NCBI RefSeq assembly: GCF_046546475.1
Contig: NZ_JBKGXS010000002.1
Coordinates: 62,001-126,000, forward strand
Length of the DNA stretch: 64,000 bases
Source: Pseudonocardia phyllosphaerae
Lineage (GTDB): Bacteria; Actinomycetota; Actinomycetes; Mycobacteriales; Pseudonocardiaceae
Direction: 5' to 3'
Shown piece after piece: positions 45,173-53,623 of the stretch. The translations under genes and the position numbers were made by a program. Under the pieces are notes generated by a model. That model was not told the DNA's origin. It did not search any database and was given only the letters and a program-made list of their open reading frames with translations. The first letter of the stretch is position 1. The number at the start of each line of letters is the position of its first letter.

Positions 45173-45952
45173 TCAGTCGGTCGCGTCCCGCACCAGCAAC
45201 GCGACCTGCACCCGGTTGTCCAGGTCCAGCTCGCGCAGCAGCCGGGAGACGTAGGACTTCACGGTCGCGACCGACATGTGCAGCTCGGCGGCGATGTCGG
45301 CGTTCGAGCCACCGCGGGCGACGGCGTCGGCGACGTCCCGCTCGCGGGCGGCGAGGCGGTCCAGGCGCACCTGCGCGGCCCGACGCCGGTCGACCGGTCC
45401 CGCGCCGCCGGCGACCATCCCGATCAGCCGCCGGGTGATCGACGGCGAGAGCACGGCGTCGCCGTCGGCCGCGGCACGTACGGCGTCGACGATCCGGTCC
45501 GGGGCGGCGTCCTTCAGCAGGAACCCGCTCGCCCCGGCCCGCAGCGCGCGTACGACGTGCTCGTCGGCGTCGAAGGTGGTCAGGACGACCACGGCCGGGG
45601 CGCGCCCGGCGGCGGCGAGGCGTTCGGTCGCGGCGACGCCGTCGACCCGGCGCATCCGCAGGTCCATCAGGACGACGTCCGGCCGGGTCGCGCGGACGGC
45701 GGCGGGCACCTCGTCGCCGTCACCGGCGTCGCCGACGACGACGATCCGCCGCGCGGCATCGCTCCCGGCCCCGTCTCCGGTGCGGGCCTCGGCGCCGTCC
45801 CCCGTGCCGTGTCCGGTGCCGGGGAACCGGTGCCCGTCGAGCATGACGCGCAGTCCACTGCGGACCAGCGGGTCGTCGTCGACGAGCAGCAGGCGGACAT
45901 CGTCGCCGGGCCCGGCGGGCTCGGGGTCGGGGTCGGGGCCGGGGTCGGTCAC
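45173..45952 (-). CDS. NarL/LuxR-family response regulator with receiver insert
   Basis: 259 residues. Receiver acidic pocket LLLVDDDPLVRSGLRVMLDG near 21, phospho-acceptor D97 in PDVVLMDLRM, switch Thr in VVVLTTFDADEH and Lys in GFLLKDA. The LuxR-type HTH is at about 198-259 (LAARERDVADAVARGGSNADI). Residues 41-69 are a Gly/Thr/Asp-rich insert splitting the usual link between helix 1 and strand 2. GTG start overlapping the kinase stop by 4 bases. Output targets unknown; acs is directly downstream. Confidence 0.93.
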   Translation of the reverse strand: MTDPGPDPDPEPAGPGDDVRLLLVDDDPLVRSGLRVMLDGHRFPGTGHGTGDGAEARTGDGAGSDAARRIVVVGDAGDGDEVPAAVRATRPDVVLMDLRMRRVDGVAATERLAAAGRAPAVVVLTTFDADEHVVRALRAGASGFLLKDAAPDRIVDAVRAAADGDAVLSPSITRRLIGMVAGGAGPVDRRRAAQVRLDRLAARERDVADAVARGGSNADIAAELHMSVATVKSYVSRLLRELDLDNRVQVALLVRDATD

Positions 45953-47085
45953 GGAATGTCCTTCCAGGGGAGCACGGCGGCCAGCCGGTAGCCACCGGGC
46001 AGCGGGCCGTGGGTGAGGGTGCCGCCGGTCAGGGTCTCGACGCGCTCGCGCAGCCCCACCAGGCCGCTGCCGGCCCCGGCCGGCGCGGGCGGACGGTCGT
46101 CGCTGCGCCCGGAGACCACGGTGACGGTGAGATCGCGGCCGCGGCGCCCCTCCAGCGTGACGTCGACCGGGGCGCCGGGCGCGTGCCGGGCCGCGTTGGT
46201 CAGCCCCTCGCGCACCACCCGGTACGCGACGGCGGCGAGCGCCTCGGGCGGCCGGGTCACGTGCAGCAGCTCGGTGCTGCGCAGCCGCACCTCGGCGCCC
46301 GCGGTGCGGGCGTCGGCGACCAGGGCCTCGACGCCGGTGAGGTCCTCCCCCGGCGGGTCGAGCCGTTCGGGCCCCTCGCCGGGCTCGCGCAGCACCTGCA
46401 CGACGGTCCGCAGGTCCTCCATCGCCCGGTGGGTGGTGTCGCGCAACACCGTCGCGCTCTCCCGGACCGTCGCCGCGGACAGGTCCGAGCGCAGCGCCAG
46501 CGCCCCGGCGTGCACCGCGAGCAGCGACAACCGGTGCCCGAGCAGGTCGTGCATCTCCTCGGCGATCCGGCGGCGCTCGGCCGCGCGCACCCGGTCGGCG
46601 TGCTCGGCCCGCTCGCGTTCGGCCCGGGCGACGCGCCCGCGCAGCTGGGCGAGCAGCGCCCTGCGGGAGCCGATGAGCAGCCCCGCCGCGACCGACGCCA
46701 GCTCCAGCGCCCACGCCGACAGGATCGTCACCCAGATCCGGGAGTCCCATGCCGTGCCCGGGATCAGCGTGTACAGGGTGCCGCCCATCGTGAGCAGGGT
46801 GATCGCGACGGTCTCGACCGGCCGCCGCCGGGTGCCGACGACGAACACCCCGACCAGCGGCAGGTACGCCGCGATCTCGCTGACCGCCGCGACGACGACG
46901 GCGATCACCGCGAACTCCCACGGCAGCCGGTGGCGCCACGGGATCGTCGCGAGCGCGGCGACGCCGAGGGCGAACCGCAGCAGGTCGGTCGCGGTCGCGA
47001 GTGCCCAGCCACCGGTGAGGAACCAACCGGCGAGCCCGACGACGGCCACCAGGACCCCGGACATGACCAGCTCGCGCGACCGCAC
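45949..47085 (-). CDS. Sensor histidine kinase, NarX/DesK-like (HisKA_3)
   Basis: 378 residues with about five membrane segments in residues 7-140, little extracytoplasmic sequence, then a coiled-coil linker and HisKA_3 with the phospho-acceptor H179 (EEMHDLLGHRLSLL). The HATPase_c part has VREGLTNAARHAPGA and SGLVGLRERVE. It phosphorylates the response regulator encoded next, to which it is translationally coupled. The signal is probably sensed in or near the membrane. Confidence 0.94.
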   Translation of the reverse strand: MRSRELVMSGVLVAVVGLAGWFLTGGWALATATDLLRFALGVAALATIPWRHRLPWEFAVIAVVVAAVSEIAAYLPLVGVFVVGTRRRPVETVAITLLTMGGTLYTLIPGTAWDSRIWVTILSAWALELASVAAGLLIGSRRALLAQLRGRVARAERERAEHADRVRAAERRRIAEEMHDLLGHRLSLLAVHAGALALRSDLSAATVRESATVLRDTTHRAMEDLRTVVQVLREPGEGPERLDPPGEDLTGVEALVADARTAGAEVRLRSTELLHVTRPPEALAAVAYRVVREGLTNAARHAPGAPVDVTLEGRRGRDLTVTVVSGRSDDRPPAPAGAGSGLVGLRERVETLTGGTLTHGPLPGGYRLAAVLPWKDIP

Positions 47086-47221
47086 GCGCCGACCCTAGGC
47101 CCCCGGGTTGGCGAGAGGATGTCCACCGTTCGTCGTGACAGCCCATGACCTCGGCGACAGTCCCCGAAAGACGGAGTATCCGAACGGAAAGTAATCGGGT
47201 GACACGATAGTAGTGACTGAA

Positions 47222-47251
47222 TTGATTCCGGTGAATCCGTCGCCCTAGTGT
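47222..47251 (+). promoter_or_regulatory. Candidate promoter of the small secreted protein gene
   Basis: Minus-35 ttgatt (47222-47227) and minus-10 tagtgt (47246-47251) with an 18-base spacer sit in the most AT-rich part of the gap 47086-47340, predicting an 80-base leader. Confidence 0.45.
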
Positions 47252-47340
47252 CCGGCGCAGTCGATGCGGGCTCCCCGGTCACGAGCATCGACAGGTCGGT
47301 ACGGCCACGAGGCCGTTCCCCACTCGACAGGAGACACACT

Positions 47341-47724
47341 GTGCTGAAGAAGGCAGGAATCGTCGTGGCGGCGTCGGCCGCGTCGCTGCTGGCCGTGAGC
47401 CCGCTCGCGTTCGCGCACGGCGACAAGGGCGAGCACGGCCCGGGCAACAGCGAGACCTCGGTCGGCAACATCGACAAGTCGGCCAAGGGCCTCGTCGCCG
47501 GCCTGAACGGCAACAACGTCAACGTGCCGATCCAGGCCTGCAACAACACCGTCCCGGTCAACGTCCTGGGCGTCCAGGTCCCGGTTCAGGACGCGGCCGC
47601 CGGCAACGGCGTCACCGGTGCCCTGGGCATCCTGGGCAAGGGCGAGGCCAAGTCCGGCGACTCGACCACCGACGCCTCGCGCAACTGCGGCCAGAAGTCC
47701 GGCGCGGGCGACAAGAACGGCTGA
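47341..47724 (+). CDS. Chaplin/rodlin-like small secreted protein
   Basis: 127 residues. GTG start at 47341 with aggaga 6 bases upstream. The signal peptide (MLKKAGIVVAASAASLLAV, cleaved near AFAHG) is followed by a Gly/Asn/Ser-rich mature protein of about 100 residues, with a hydrophobic beta-prone core NNVNVPIQACNNTVPVNVLG and VQVPVQD. There are two Cys (QACNN, RNCGQ). This resembles the secreted surface-active chaplins and rodlins of streptomycetes in size, start and core pattern, but is not a clear match to either. It would act outside the cell. Confidence 0.78.
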   Translation: MLKKAGIVVAASAASLLAVSPLAFAHGDKGEHGPGNSETSVGNIDKSAKGLVAGLNGNNVNVPIQACNNTVPVNVLGVQVPVQDAAAGNGVTGALGILGKGEAKSGDSTTDASRNCGQKSGAGDKNG

Positions 47725-47784
47725 GCTCGGTCTCCCCGAGTCTCCTGACGGCCTGAGGCGCAACGACGCGCGCTGATCGTCGTA

Positions 47785-47823
47785 CGACGGCCCCGGCACC
47801 CCGCGTGGGTTCCGGGGCCGTCG
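47785..47823. terminator. Bidirectional terminator hairpin
   Basis: Perfect 12-bp stem (cgacggccccgg at 47785-47796, ccggggccgtcg at 47812-47823) with a 15-base loop, between the secreted protein gene and the convergent uvrA-like gene. Confidence 0.85.
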
Positions 47824-47859
47824 CGCGTCCGGAACCGGCTCGGTTCCGGTGCCGGCAGC

Positions 47860-50238
47860 TCACGTAGCCGGTGCGCACACGTAGTCGGCCAGGTGCCGGC
47901 CGGTCAGGGTCGAGGCGTCCGCGACGAGCTCGGCGGGCGTCCCTTCGAACACGACGCGGCCGCCGTCGTGCCCGGCGCCCGGACCGAGGTCGATGATCCG
48001 GTCCGCGTGCGCCATGACCGCCTGGTGGTGCTCGATCACGATCACCGACCGGCCATTGTCGACGAGCCGGTCCAGCAGCGCGAGCAGCTGCTCGACATCG
48101 GCGAGGTGCAGGCCGGTCGTCGGCTCGTCGAGCACGTAGATCCCGCCCTTCTCCCCCATCTGCACGGCCAGCTTGAGCCGCTGCCGCTCGCCCCCGGACA
48201 GCGTCGTGAGCGGCTGGCCGAGCTTGACGTAGCCGAGGCCGACGTCGATGAGGCGCTGCAGGATCCGGTGGGCGGCCGGGACACGGGCGTCGCCGTCGGC
48301 GAAGAACCGCTCCGCCTCCGCGACGGACATGGCGAGCACCTCGCCGATGTCACGGGAGTCGGCGGGACCGCCGAGCCGGTACTGCAGCACGTCGGCGTCG
48401 AACCGGCGGCCCTCGCAGACCTCGCAGGTCGTCGCGACCCCGGCCATCATCGCCAGGTCGGTGTAGACGACACCGGCGCCGTTGCAGTTGGGGCAGGCCC
48501 CCTCGGAGTTCGCGCTGAACAGCGCGGGCTTCACGCCGTTGGCCTTCGCGAACGCCTTGCGGATCGGCTCCAGCAGCCCCGAGTAGGTCGCCGGGTTGCT
48601 GCGCCGCGACCCCTTGATCGCGCCCTGGTCGACGACGACCACGCCGTCACGCCCGGCGACCGAGCCCTGGATCAGCGAGCTCTTCCCCGACCCCGCCACC
48701 CCGGTGACGACGGTGAGCACACCGAGCGGGATGTCGACGTCGACGTCGCGCAGGTTGTGGCTGTCCGCGCCCCGGACCTCCAGGTAACCGCTCGGCTCGC
48801 GGACCCCGGTCTTGAGGCGTGCCCGGTCGTCGAGGTGCTTGCCGGTGAGCGTGCCGCTGCGCCGCAGCCCGTCGACGGTGCCCTGGAAGACGACCTCGCC
48901 GCCGTCGGAGCCCGCTCCCGGGCCGAGGTCGACGACGTGGTCGCCGATCACGATCGTCTCCGGCTTGTGCTCGACGACGAGCACGGTGTTCCCCTTGTCC
49001 CGCAGGCGCAGCAGCAGGTCGTTCATCCGCTCGATGTCGTGCGGGTGCAGCCCGATGGTGGGCTCGTCGAACACGTAGGTGACGTCGGTCAGCGCCGACC
49101 CGAGGTGCCGGATCATCTTGGTGCGCTGCGCCTCGCCGCCGGAGAGCGTCCCGGCCGGCCGGTCGAGCGAGAGGTAGCCGAGCCCGATCTCGACGAACGA
49201 GTCGAGGGTGTCGCGCAGCGAGGTCAGCAGCGGCAGGAGGGCCGGTTCGTCGATCTCGCGCACCCACTCGGCGAGGTCGGAGATCTGCATCGCCGAGGCC
49301 TCCGCGATGTCGATCCCCCGGATCTTCGACGAGCGCGCGAGCTCGGACAGCCGGGTGCCGTCGCAGTCCGGGCAGACCCCGAACACGATCGCCCGGTCGA
49401 CGAACGCCCGGATGTGCGGCTGCATCGCCTCCCGGTCCTTGGCCAGGAACGACTTCTCGATCCGCGGGATCAGGCCCTCGAAGGTGACGTTGATGCCGTC
49501 GACCTTGATCCGGGTGGCCTCCTTGTACAGCAGCGCGTCGAGCTGCGGCTTGGTGAAGTCCTTGATCGGCTTGTCGCCGGGAAAGAAGCCGCTGTTGGAG
49601 AAGATCCGCCCGTACCAGCCGTCGACGGAGTAGTTCGGGATGGTGAGCGCACCGTCCTGGATGGACTTGGTGTCGTCGTAGAGGGCGGTGAGGTCGAAGT
49701 CCGAGACGGTGCCCTTGCCCTCGCAGCGCGGGCAGGCGCCACCGACGACCTCGAACGACCGGCGTTCCTTCACCTGGCGGCCGCCCTTGGTCACCGTGAC
49801 CGCGCCGGAGCCGCTGATCGTGGCGACATTGAACGAGAACGCCTTCGCCGAGCCGACGTGCGGCGTCCCGAGCCTGCTGAACAGGATCCGCAGCAGCGCG
49901 CCGACGTCGGTGGCGGTGCCGACGGTGGAGCGGACGTCGCCGCCCATCCGCTCCTGGTCGACGATGATCGCGGTGGTGAGCCCGTCGAGCAGGTCGACGT
50001 CCGGGCGGGCCTGGGTCGGCATGAACCCCTGGACGAACCGGCTGTACGTCTCGTTGATCATCCGCTGGGACTCGGCGGCGATCGTGGCGAACACCAGCGA
50101 GCTCTTGCCCGAGCCGGAGACCCCGGTGAACACGGTCAGCCGGCGCTTGGGCAGCGCGACGTCGACGTCGCGCAGGTTGTTCTCCCGGGCCCCGTGCACC
50201 CGGATGAGGTCGTGGCCGTCCGCGGGGTGCGTGCTCAT
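47860..50238 (-). CDS. UvrA-like ABC ATPase lacking the UvrB-binding domain
   Basis: 792 residues against about 950 for UvrA. It has both ATPase cassettes: Walker A GVSGSGKSS near 40 and GVAGSGKSS near 515, signatures LSGGEAQR and LSGGERQR, and Walker B VFDEPTIGLH and VLDEPTTGLH. Zinc-finger Cys pairs are CPRCEG, CPDCDG, CPNCNG and CEVCEG. The insertion that contacts UvrB in canonical UvrA is missing, as in UvrA2/DrrC-type proteins linked to DNA-intercalating drug tolerance. It is therefore probably not the housekeeping repair subunit. Confidence 0.9.
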   Translation of the reverse strand: MSTHPADGHDLIRVHGARENNLRDVDVALPKRRLTVFTGVSGSGKSSLVFATIAAESQRMINETYSRFVQGFMPTQARPDVDLLDGLTTAIIVDQERMGGDVRSTVGTATDVGALLRILFSRLGTPHVGSAKAFSFNVATISGSGAVTVTKGGRQVKERRSFEVVGGACPRCEGKGTVSDFDLTALYDDTKSIQDGALTIPNYSVDGWYGRIFSNSGFFPGDKPIKDFTKPQLDALLYKEATRIKVDGINVTFEGLIPRIEKSFLAKDREAMQPHIRAFVDRAIVFGVCPDCDGTRLSELARSSKIRGIDIAEASAMQISDLAEWVREIDEPALLPLLTSLRDTLDSFVEIGLGYLSLDRPAGTLSGGEAQRTKMIRHLGSALTDVTYVFDEPTIGLHPHDIERMNDLLLRLRDKGNTVLVVEHKPETIVIGDHVVDLGPGAGSDGGEVVFQGTVDGLRRSGTLTGKHLDDRARLKTGVREPSGYLEVRGADSHNLRDVDVDIPLGVLTVVTGVAGSGKSSLIQGSVAGRDGVVVVDQGAIKGSRRSNPATYSGLLEPIRKAFAKANGVKPALFSANSEGACPNCNGAGVVYTDLAMMAGVATTCEVCEGRRFDADVLQYRLGGPADSRDIGEVLAMSVAEAERFFADGDARVPAAHRILQRLIDVGLGYVKLGQPLTTLSGGERQRLKLAVQMGEKGGIYVLDEPTTGLHLADVEQLLALLDRLVDNGRSVIVIEHHQAVMAHADRIIDLGPGAGHDGGRVVFEGTPAELVADASTLTGRHLADYVCAPAT

Positions 50239-50277
50239 GCATAGAAGTTCGTGGCGGCGCCCCGGGACGTTTCGCCG

Positions 50278-50314
50278 GTCCAGGAACTCCCCCGGTCAGT
50301 CCAGGAACTCCCCC
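50278..50314. repeat. 16-bp duplication at the hydrolase stop codon
   Basis: gtccaggaactccccc occurs at 50278-50293 and 50299-50314 (period 21); the minus-strand stop codon 50296-50298 lies between the copies. Confidence 0.75.
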
Positions 50315-51057
50315 AGCGCCGCCGCGACCTCACCGGGCCGCTCGAGGAACACCATGTGCCCGGCGTCGAGCGGGACGACCCGCAGGTCGTCGCCGAGCCT
50401 CGCCCGGCAGGCGGCCAGCCACTCCCCGGAGACGTAGTCGGCCCGCCCGGCCGGGACGACCAGCGTCGGGGTCCCGCGCGGCGGGACGACAGCAACGCGC
50501 GCCATCTGCGACCAGGCCGCGACGACCGAGGCACGGCTGTAGCGCCACCGCCACGCGTCGCCACGCCATTCCAGGTGGGTGTCGAGCTCGTCGTCGAGAA
50601 TCTCCGAGGGCACGTCCGGCCAGTCCCCCGCCTTGGCATCGCGGGCCTGCTCGCGGGTCGGCCACGACTCGTCGTCGCAGGTGTTCTCGGCGAACTCCAG
50701 CATCAGCTCCGGGTCGAGGCCGATCGCCGGGTCGAGCAGCGCGAGCCGGCGCACCCGGCCGGGCGCCGAGCGGGACAGGTGGGTTGCGATCGCCCCGCCG
50801 AACGAGTGCCCGACGACGTCGGCGCGGGCGATGCCCAGCTCGTCGAGCACCCCGACGGCGTCGGTGACGTGCTGCTCCAGGGTCCACGGCGGCGTCCACG
50901 GCGAGTCGCCGTGCCCGCGGACGTCGACGCCGATCCAGCGGCGGTGCGGCAGCGCCTCGACCAGCGGCCGCCACCGCAGGCCGTGACCGGTGACGCCGTG
51001 GATCGCCAGGATCGGCCGGCCGGCGGGGTCACCGGCGAGGTGGAAGTGCAGGGGCAC
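50296..51057 (-). CDS. Alpha/beta hydrolase
   Basis: 253 residues of the alpha/beta hydrolase fold. The oxyanion region is AIHGVTGHGLRW near residue 18, the nucleophile Ser is in GHSFGGA near 84, and the C-terminal catalytic His is in LDAGHMVFLERP near 233; the acid may be the Asp in LVVPAGRADYV or nearby. It resembles lipase or haloperoxidase-like esterases. GTG start at 51057. It lies between the UvrA-like and membrane glycosyltransferase genes, all on the minus strand. Substrate unknown. Confidence 0.92.
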   Translation of the reverse strand: MPLHFHLAGDPAGRPILAIHGVTGHGLRWRPLVEALPHRRWIGVDVRGHGDSPWTPPWTLEQHVTDAVGVLDELGIARADVVGHSFGGAIATHLSRSAPGRVRRLALLDPAIGLDPELMLEFAENTCDDESWPTREQARDAKAGDWPDVPSEILDDELDTHLEWRGDAWRWRYSRASVVAAWSQMARVAVVPPRGTPTLVVPAGRADYVSGEWLAACRARLGDDLRVVPLDAGHMVFLERPGEVAAALGEFLD

Positions 51058-51160
51058 GGCCGGATCGTCGCACCCTTCGTGCCGCGGCGGGTGTGCCGGT
51101 GCTCACCAGCAGCCGGTCACCGGCCGGTCGTCACCACCGGGCTGCTCACCACCGTGCGGC

Positions 51161-52681
51161 TCACGACCGGAGCGGCACCGGTGGCAGTTGCAGGTCCCGG
51201 GTGGCGTCCCGGATCTCCGGCCAGGGTGCCTTCCGGTCCTCCAGCAGCCAGATCGTGGGCACCTCCCCGACGAGCCCGCCGTAGGTCCCGAGCGGGGTGT
51301 CGGCGTAGGTGCCGCCGACGAGCCGGGCGGAGCCGAACCACGGCCGCACCCGGTCCGGCTCCCCGACGAGCAGCATCGCGTCGCGGTCCTCGGGCGGTTC
51401 CGGGAACCAGCCGTAGGCCCGGTTCGGGCCGAATGCCGGCGGGAGCCCGAGCCCGGGCGGGGCGGCGTCGAGGTAGGCGCCGTAGACGTAGGGATCGGCG
51501 GCGAGCACGGTGCGGTCACGCTGCTCGGCGGGCAGCGCCCGGTAGGCGTCGGCGGTGGCGCTCACCAGCATCTCCTCGAACTGGGGTTCGGCAAGATACA
51601 CCGAGCTCAGCGCGCCGACGCAGGCCAGCAGCCCGCTCACGACGACGACCGGCCAGGCCCGCCGCCGCGGACGCCCGGCCTCCCGCCGGTGCTGCAGCCC
51701 GACCGCACCGATCGCGGCGAGGACCGGGTACAGCGCCAGCGGGTAGTAGTGCCGCCCGCCGGACAGCACCATCGCCAGGTACAGCAGCACGCAGGCCGCG
51801 CCGACGAACCGCACGTCGCGCAGCCGCGGGTCCCGCACGAGCGCGACCAGCCCGCACACCGCCAGGCCCAGCAGCAGCGGCCCGGTGACGGCGAGCCCGT
51901 GGGCCGCACTGACGAGGACGCTGCCGTAGATCTCGTCGTTCTCCTCGGCGACCACCGGGGTCATCGCGAGCTGCGGCCACCCGTGCGTGGCCTGCCACAG
52001 CAGCGTCGGTGCCGCGATCAGCAGCGCGAGCACCGCACCGGCCCACAGCGGCGGGCGCCGCAGCAGCTTCCGCGGCCCGAGCACCGCAACCGCGCCGAGC
52101 AGCACGGCGCCGAGCAGCAGCGCGAAGAGCCGGGTCTGGGCGGCGACTCCGAGGACCGCACCCGCGGCGACGAGCGCCCGGCCGTCGTCGCGCCGGATCC
52201 CGCGCAGGAGCAGCCAGAACACCGCCGTCCACAGTGCGGGCTCGAGGGTGTACGGCGTCAGCCAGTGCCCGAACTGGGCTGCGGCGATGCCGGTGCCCTG
52301 CCCCAGCGCGGCCAGGGTCTGTGACCGCTCGTCCCCGCCCAGCTCGCGGGCGGTCAGCGCGGTCAGCACGACCGCAGCGGCGGTCGCGAGCACCGCCGGG
52401 ACCGCGAGCACGATCTGCGAGCCGGGCGCGACGGTGTCCGCGATCCGGGCCAGCAACGGGGTCAGCGGCGGCTGGTCGACCGCGCCGAAGTCCAGGTGGT
52501 ACCGCCCGATCGCCAGCATCAGGGCCTCGTCGGGCCAGGCCCGGCGCACCGCAGCCAGCACCAGGTGCACGACGGCGACGACCACCGCCACCGTTCCGAC
52601 CGCCCCCGTCGCGAATCCCGGCCGTTCGCCGCCCCGCGCGGCCGCCGTTCGCGGCATGATCGGAGTCACTGCTTCTCGCAC
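51161..52681 (-). CDS. GT39/PMT_2-type membrane glycosyltransferase
   Basis: About 506 residues with 9-11 hydrophobic segments and a soluble C-terminal end. After the first helix comes the acidic loop RRAWPDEALMLAIGRY, with VDQPPLTPLLARI next, the pattern of ArnT/PMT-like enzymes that take sugar from a polyprenyl-phosphate donor on the outer face of the membrane. The acceptor is unknown. The start may instead be the ATG at 52657. Divergent from the MerR gene, 89 bases away. Confidence 0.85.
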   Translation of the reverse strand: MREAVTPIMPRTAAARGGERPGFATGAVGTVAVVVAVVHLVLAAVRRAWPDEALMLAIGRYHLDFGAVDQPPLTPLLARIADTVAPGSQIVLAVPAVLATAAAVVLTALTARELGGDERSQTLAALGQGTGIAAAQFGHWLTPYTLEPALWTAVFWLLLRGIRRDDGRALVAAGAVLGVAAQTRLFALLLGAVLLGAVAVLGPRKLLRRPPLWAGAVLALLIAAPTLLWQATHGWPQLAMTPVVAEENDEIYGSVLVSAAHGLAVTGPLLLGLAVCGLVALVRDPRLRDVRFVGAACVLLYLAMVLSGGRHYYPLALYPVLAAIGAVGLQHRREAGRPRRRAWPVVVVSGLLACVGALSSVYLAEPQFEEMLVSATADAYRALPAEQRDRTVLAADPYVYGAYLDAAPPGLGLPPAFGPNRAYGWFPEPPEDRDAMLLVGEPDRVRPWFGSARLVGGTYADTPLGTYGGLVGEVPTIWLLEDRKAPWPEIRDATRDLQLPPVPLRS

Positions 52682-52770
52682 GCTGTCATGTCGTCCCCCC
52701 GCCCGGCAGGATATGGGCGGAATGTCGCGCCCCGCATCGGGTTCCGTCCGATCGAAGAGGAATCGTCACC

Positions 52771-53502
52771 GTGTCCTGGAGCACCCGAGAGATCGCCGAA
52801 CTCGCCGGCACCAGCCTGCGCACCGTGCGGCACTACCACGACATCGGGCTGCTCCCCGAGCCCGAGCGACGGGCCAACGGTTACAAGCAGTACGTCGTCG
52901 CGCACCTGGTCCGGCTGCTGAAGATCAAACGGATGACCGACCTCGGGTTCTCGCTGCCGCAGATCGCCGAGACCATCGACGACGACGAGCAGTCCACCGA
53001 GGCCGTACGCGCGCTGGACGACGAGCTGGCCGCCACGATCGACCGGCTGCAGCGGGTCCGCGCCGAGCTCGCCACCATCCTCGACGGCTCGGCCCGCACC
53101 GACCTGCCCGCCGAGTTCACCCCCGCCGACGAGAGCACCCTCACCGAGGCCGACCGCTCGTTCGTCCTGGTCATGAGCCGGGTGCTCGGCCCGCAACAGC
53201 TGCAGGCGTACTCGGAGATGGTGCGCAACCCGCAGGACGACCTGCTCAGCACGGAGTTCGACGCGATCCCCGCCGACGCCGACGAGGCCACCCGCGACGA
53301 GATCGCCGCCCGCATGGCTCCGCACCTGCGGGAGCTGTTCCGCACCTACCCGCAGATCCGCGAGGCCGACACCGGCGGCCCGCACGACAAGCGGTTCGCC
53401 CAGCGCACCGTCGCGGCCGCACTGCAGGAGCTGTACAACCCGGCACAGATCGACGTCATCCGGCGGGCCGACGAACTGGCGCGGCAGGATCCCGACGACT
53501 GA
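52771..53502 (+). CDS. MerR-family transcriptional regulator
   Basis: 243 residues. The N-terminal winged helix reads STREIAELAGTSLRTVRHYH and DIGLLPEPERRANGYKQY, followed by the family's long helix (LKIKRMTDLGFSLPQIAETI). The C-terminal 130 residues are helical and lack the metal-binding Cys of MerR/CueR, fitting a ligand- or TipA-like effector. GTG start at 52771. An inverted repeat ccgccc/gggcgg (52699-52704 and 52715-52720) in the divergent promoter region is a possible binding site. Confidence 0.92.
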   Translation: MSWSTREIAELAGTSLRTVRHYHDIGLLPEPERRANGYKQYVVAHLVRLLKIKRMTDLGFSLPQIAETIDDDEQSTEAVRALDDELAATIDRLQRVRAELATILDGSARTDLPAEFTPADESTLTEADRSFVLVMSRVLGPQQLQAYSEMVRNPQDDLLSTEFDAIPADADEATRDEIAARMAPHLRELFRTYPQIREADTGGPHDKRFAQRTVAAALQELYNPAQIDVIRRADELARQDPDD

Positions 53503-53596
53503 GTGGCTGCCTGACCGAGTGGCTGCCTGACCGAGTGGCTGCCTGACCGAGTGGCTGTCTGGCTGAGTGGCCGGCTGACCGAGTGGCCGGCTGACC
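53501..53596. repeat. Six tandem 16-bp units starting at the MerR stop codon
   Basis: Units begin at 53501, 53517, 53533, 53549, 53565 and 53581. The first three are identical (gagtggctgcctgacc); the last two share gagtggccggctgacc. The gene's TGA at 53500-53502 runs into unit one. There are no spacers, so it is not a CRISPR array. Confidence 0.9.
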
Positions 53597-53623
53597 GGCA
53601 GCCCGAGTGGACCGGTCAGCCGG
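53587..53623. terminator. Bidirectional terminator at the end of the repeat array
   Basis: Perfect 12-bp stem (ccggctgaccgg at 53587-53598, ccggtcagccgg at 53612-53623), 13-base loop. The left arm comes from the last repeat unit and the right arm contains the esterase stop codon. Confidence 0.8.

Noticed and set aside
47341..47724. Lanthipeptide or other RiPP precursor
   Set aside because: It has a classical Sec signal peptide, no modification enzyme gene nearby and a size and pattern closer to surface proteins.
53501..53596. Possible CRISPR array
   Set aside because: The 16-bp units are directly adjacent with no spacers and no cas genes are nearby; it is a simple tandem repeat.
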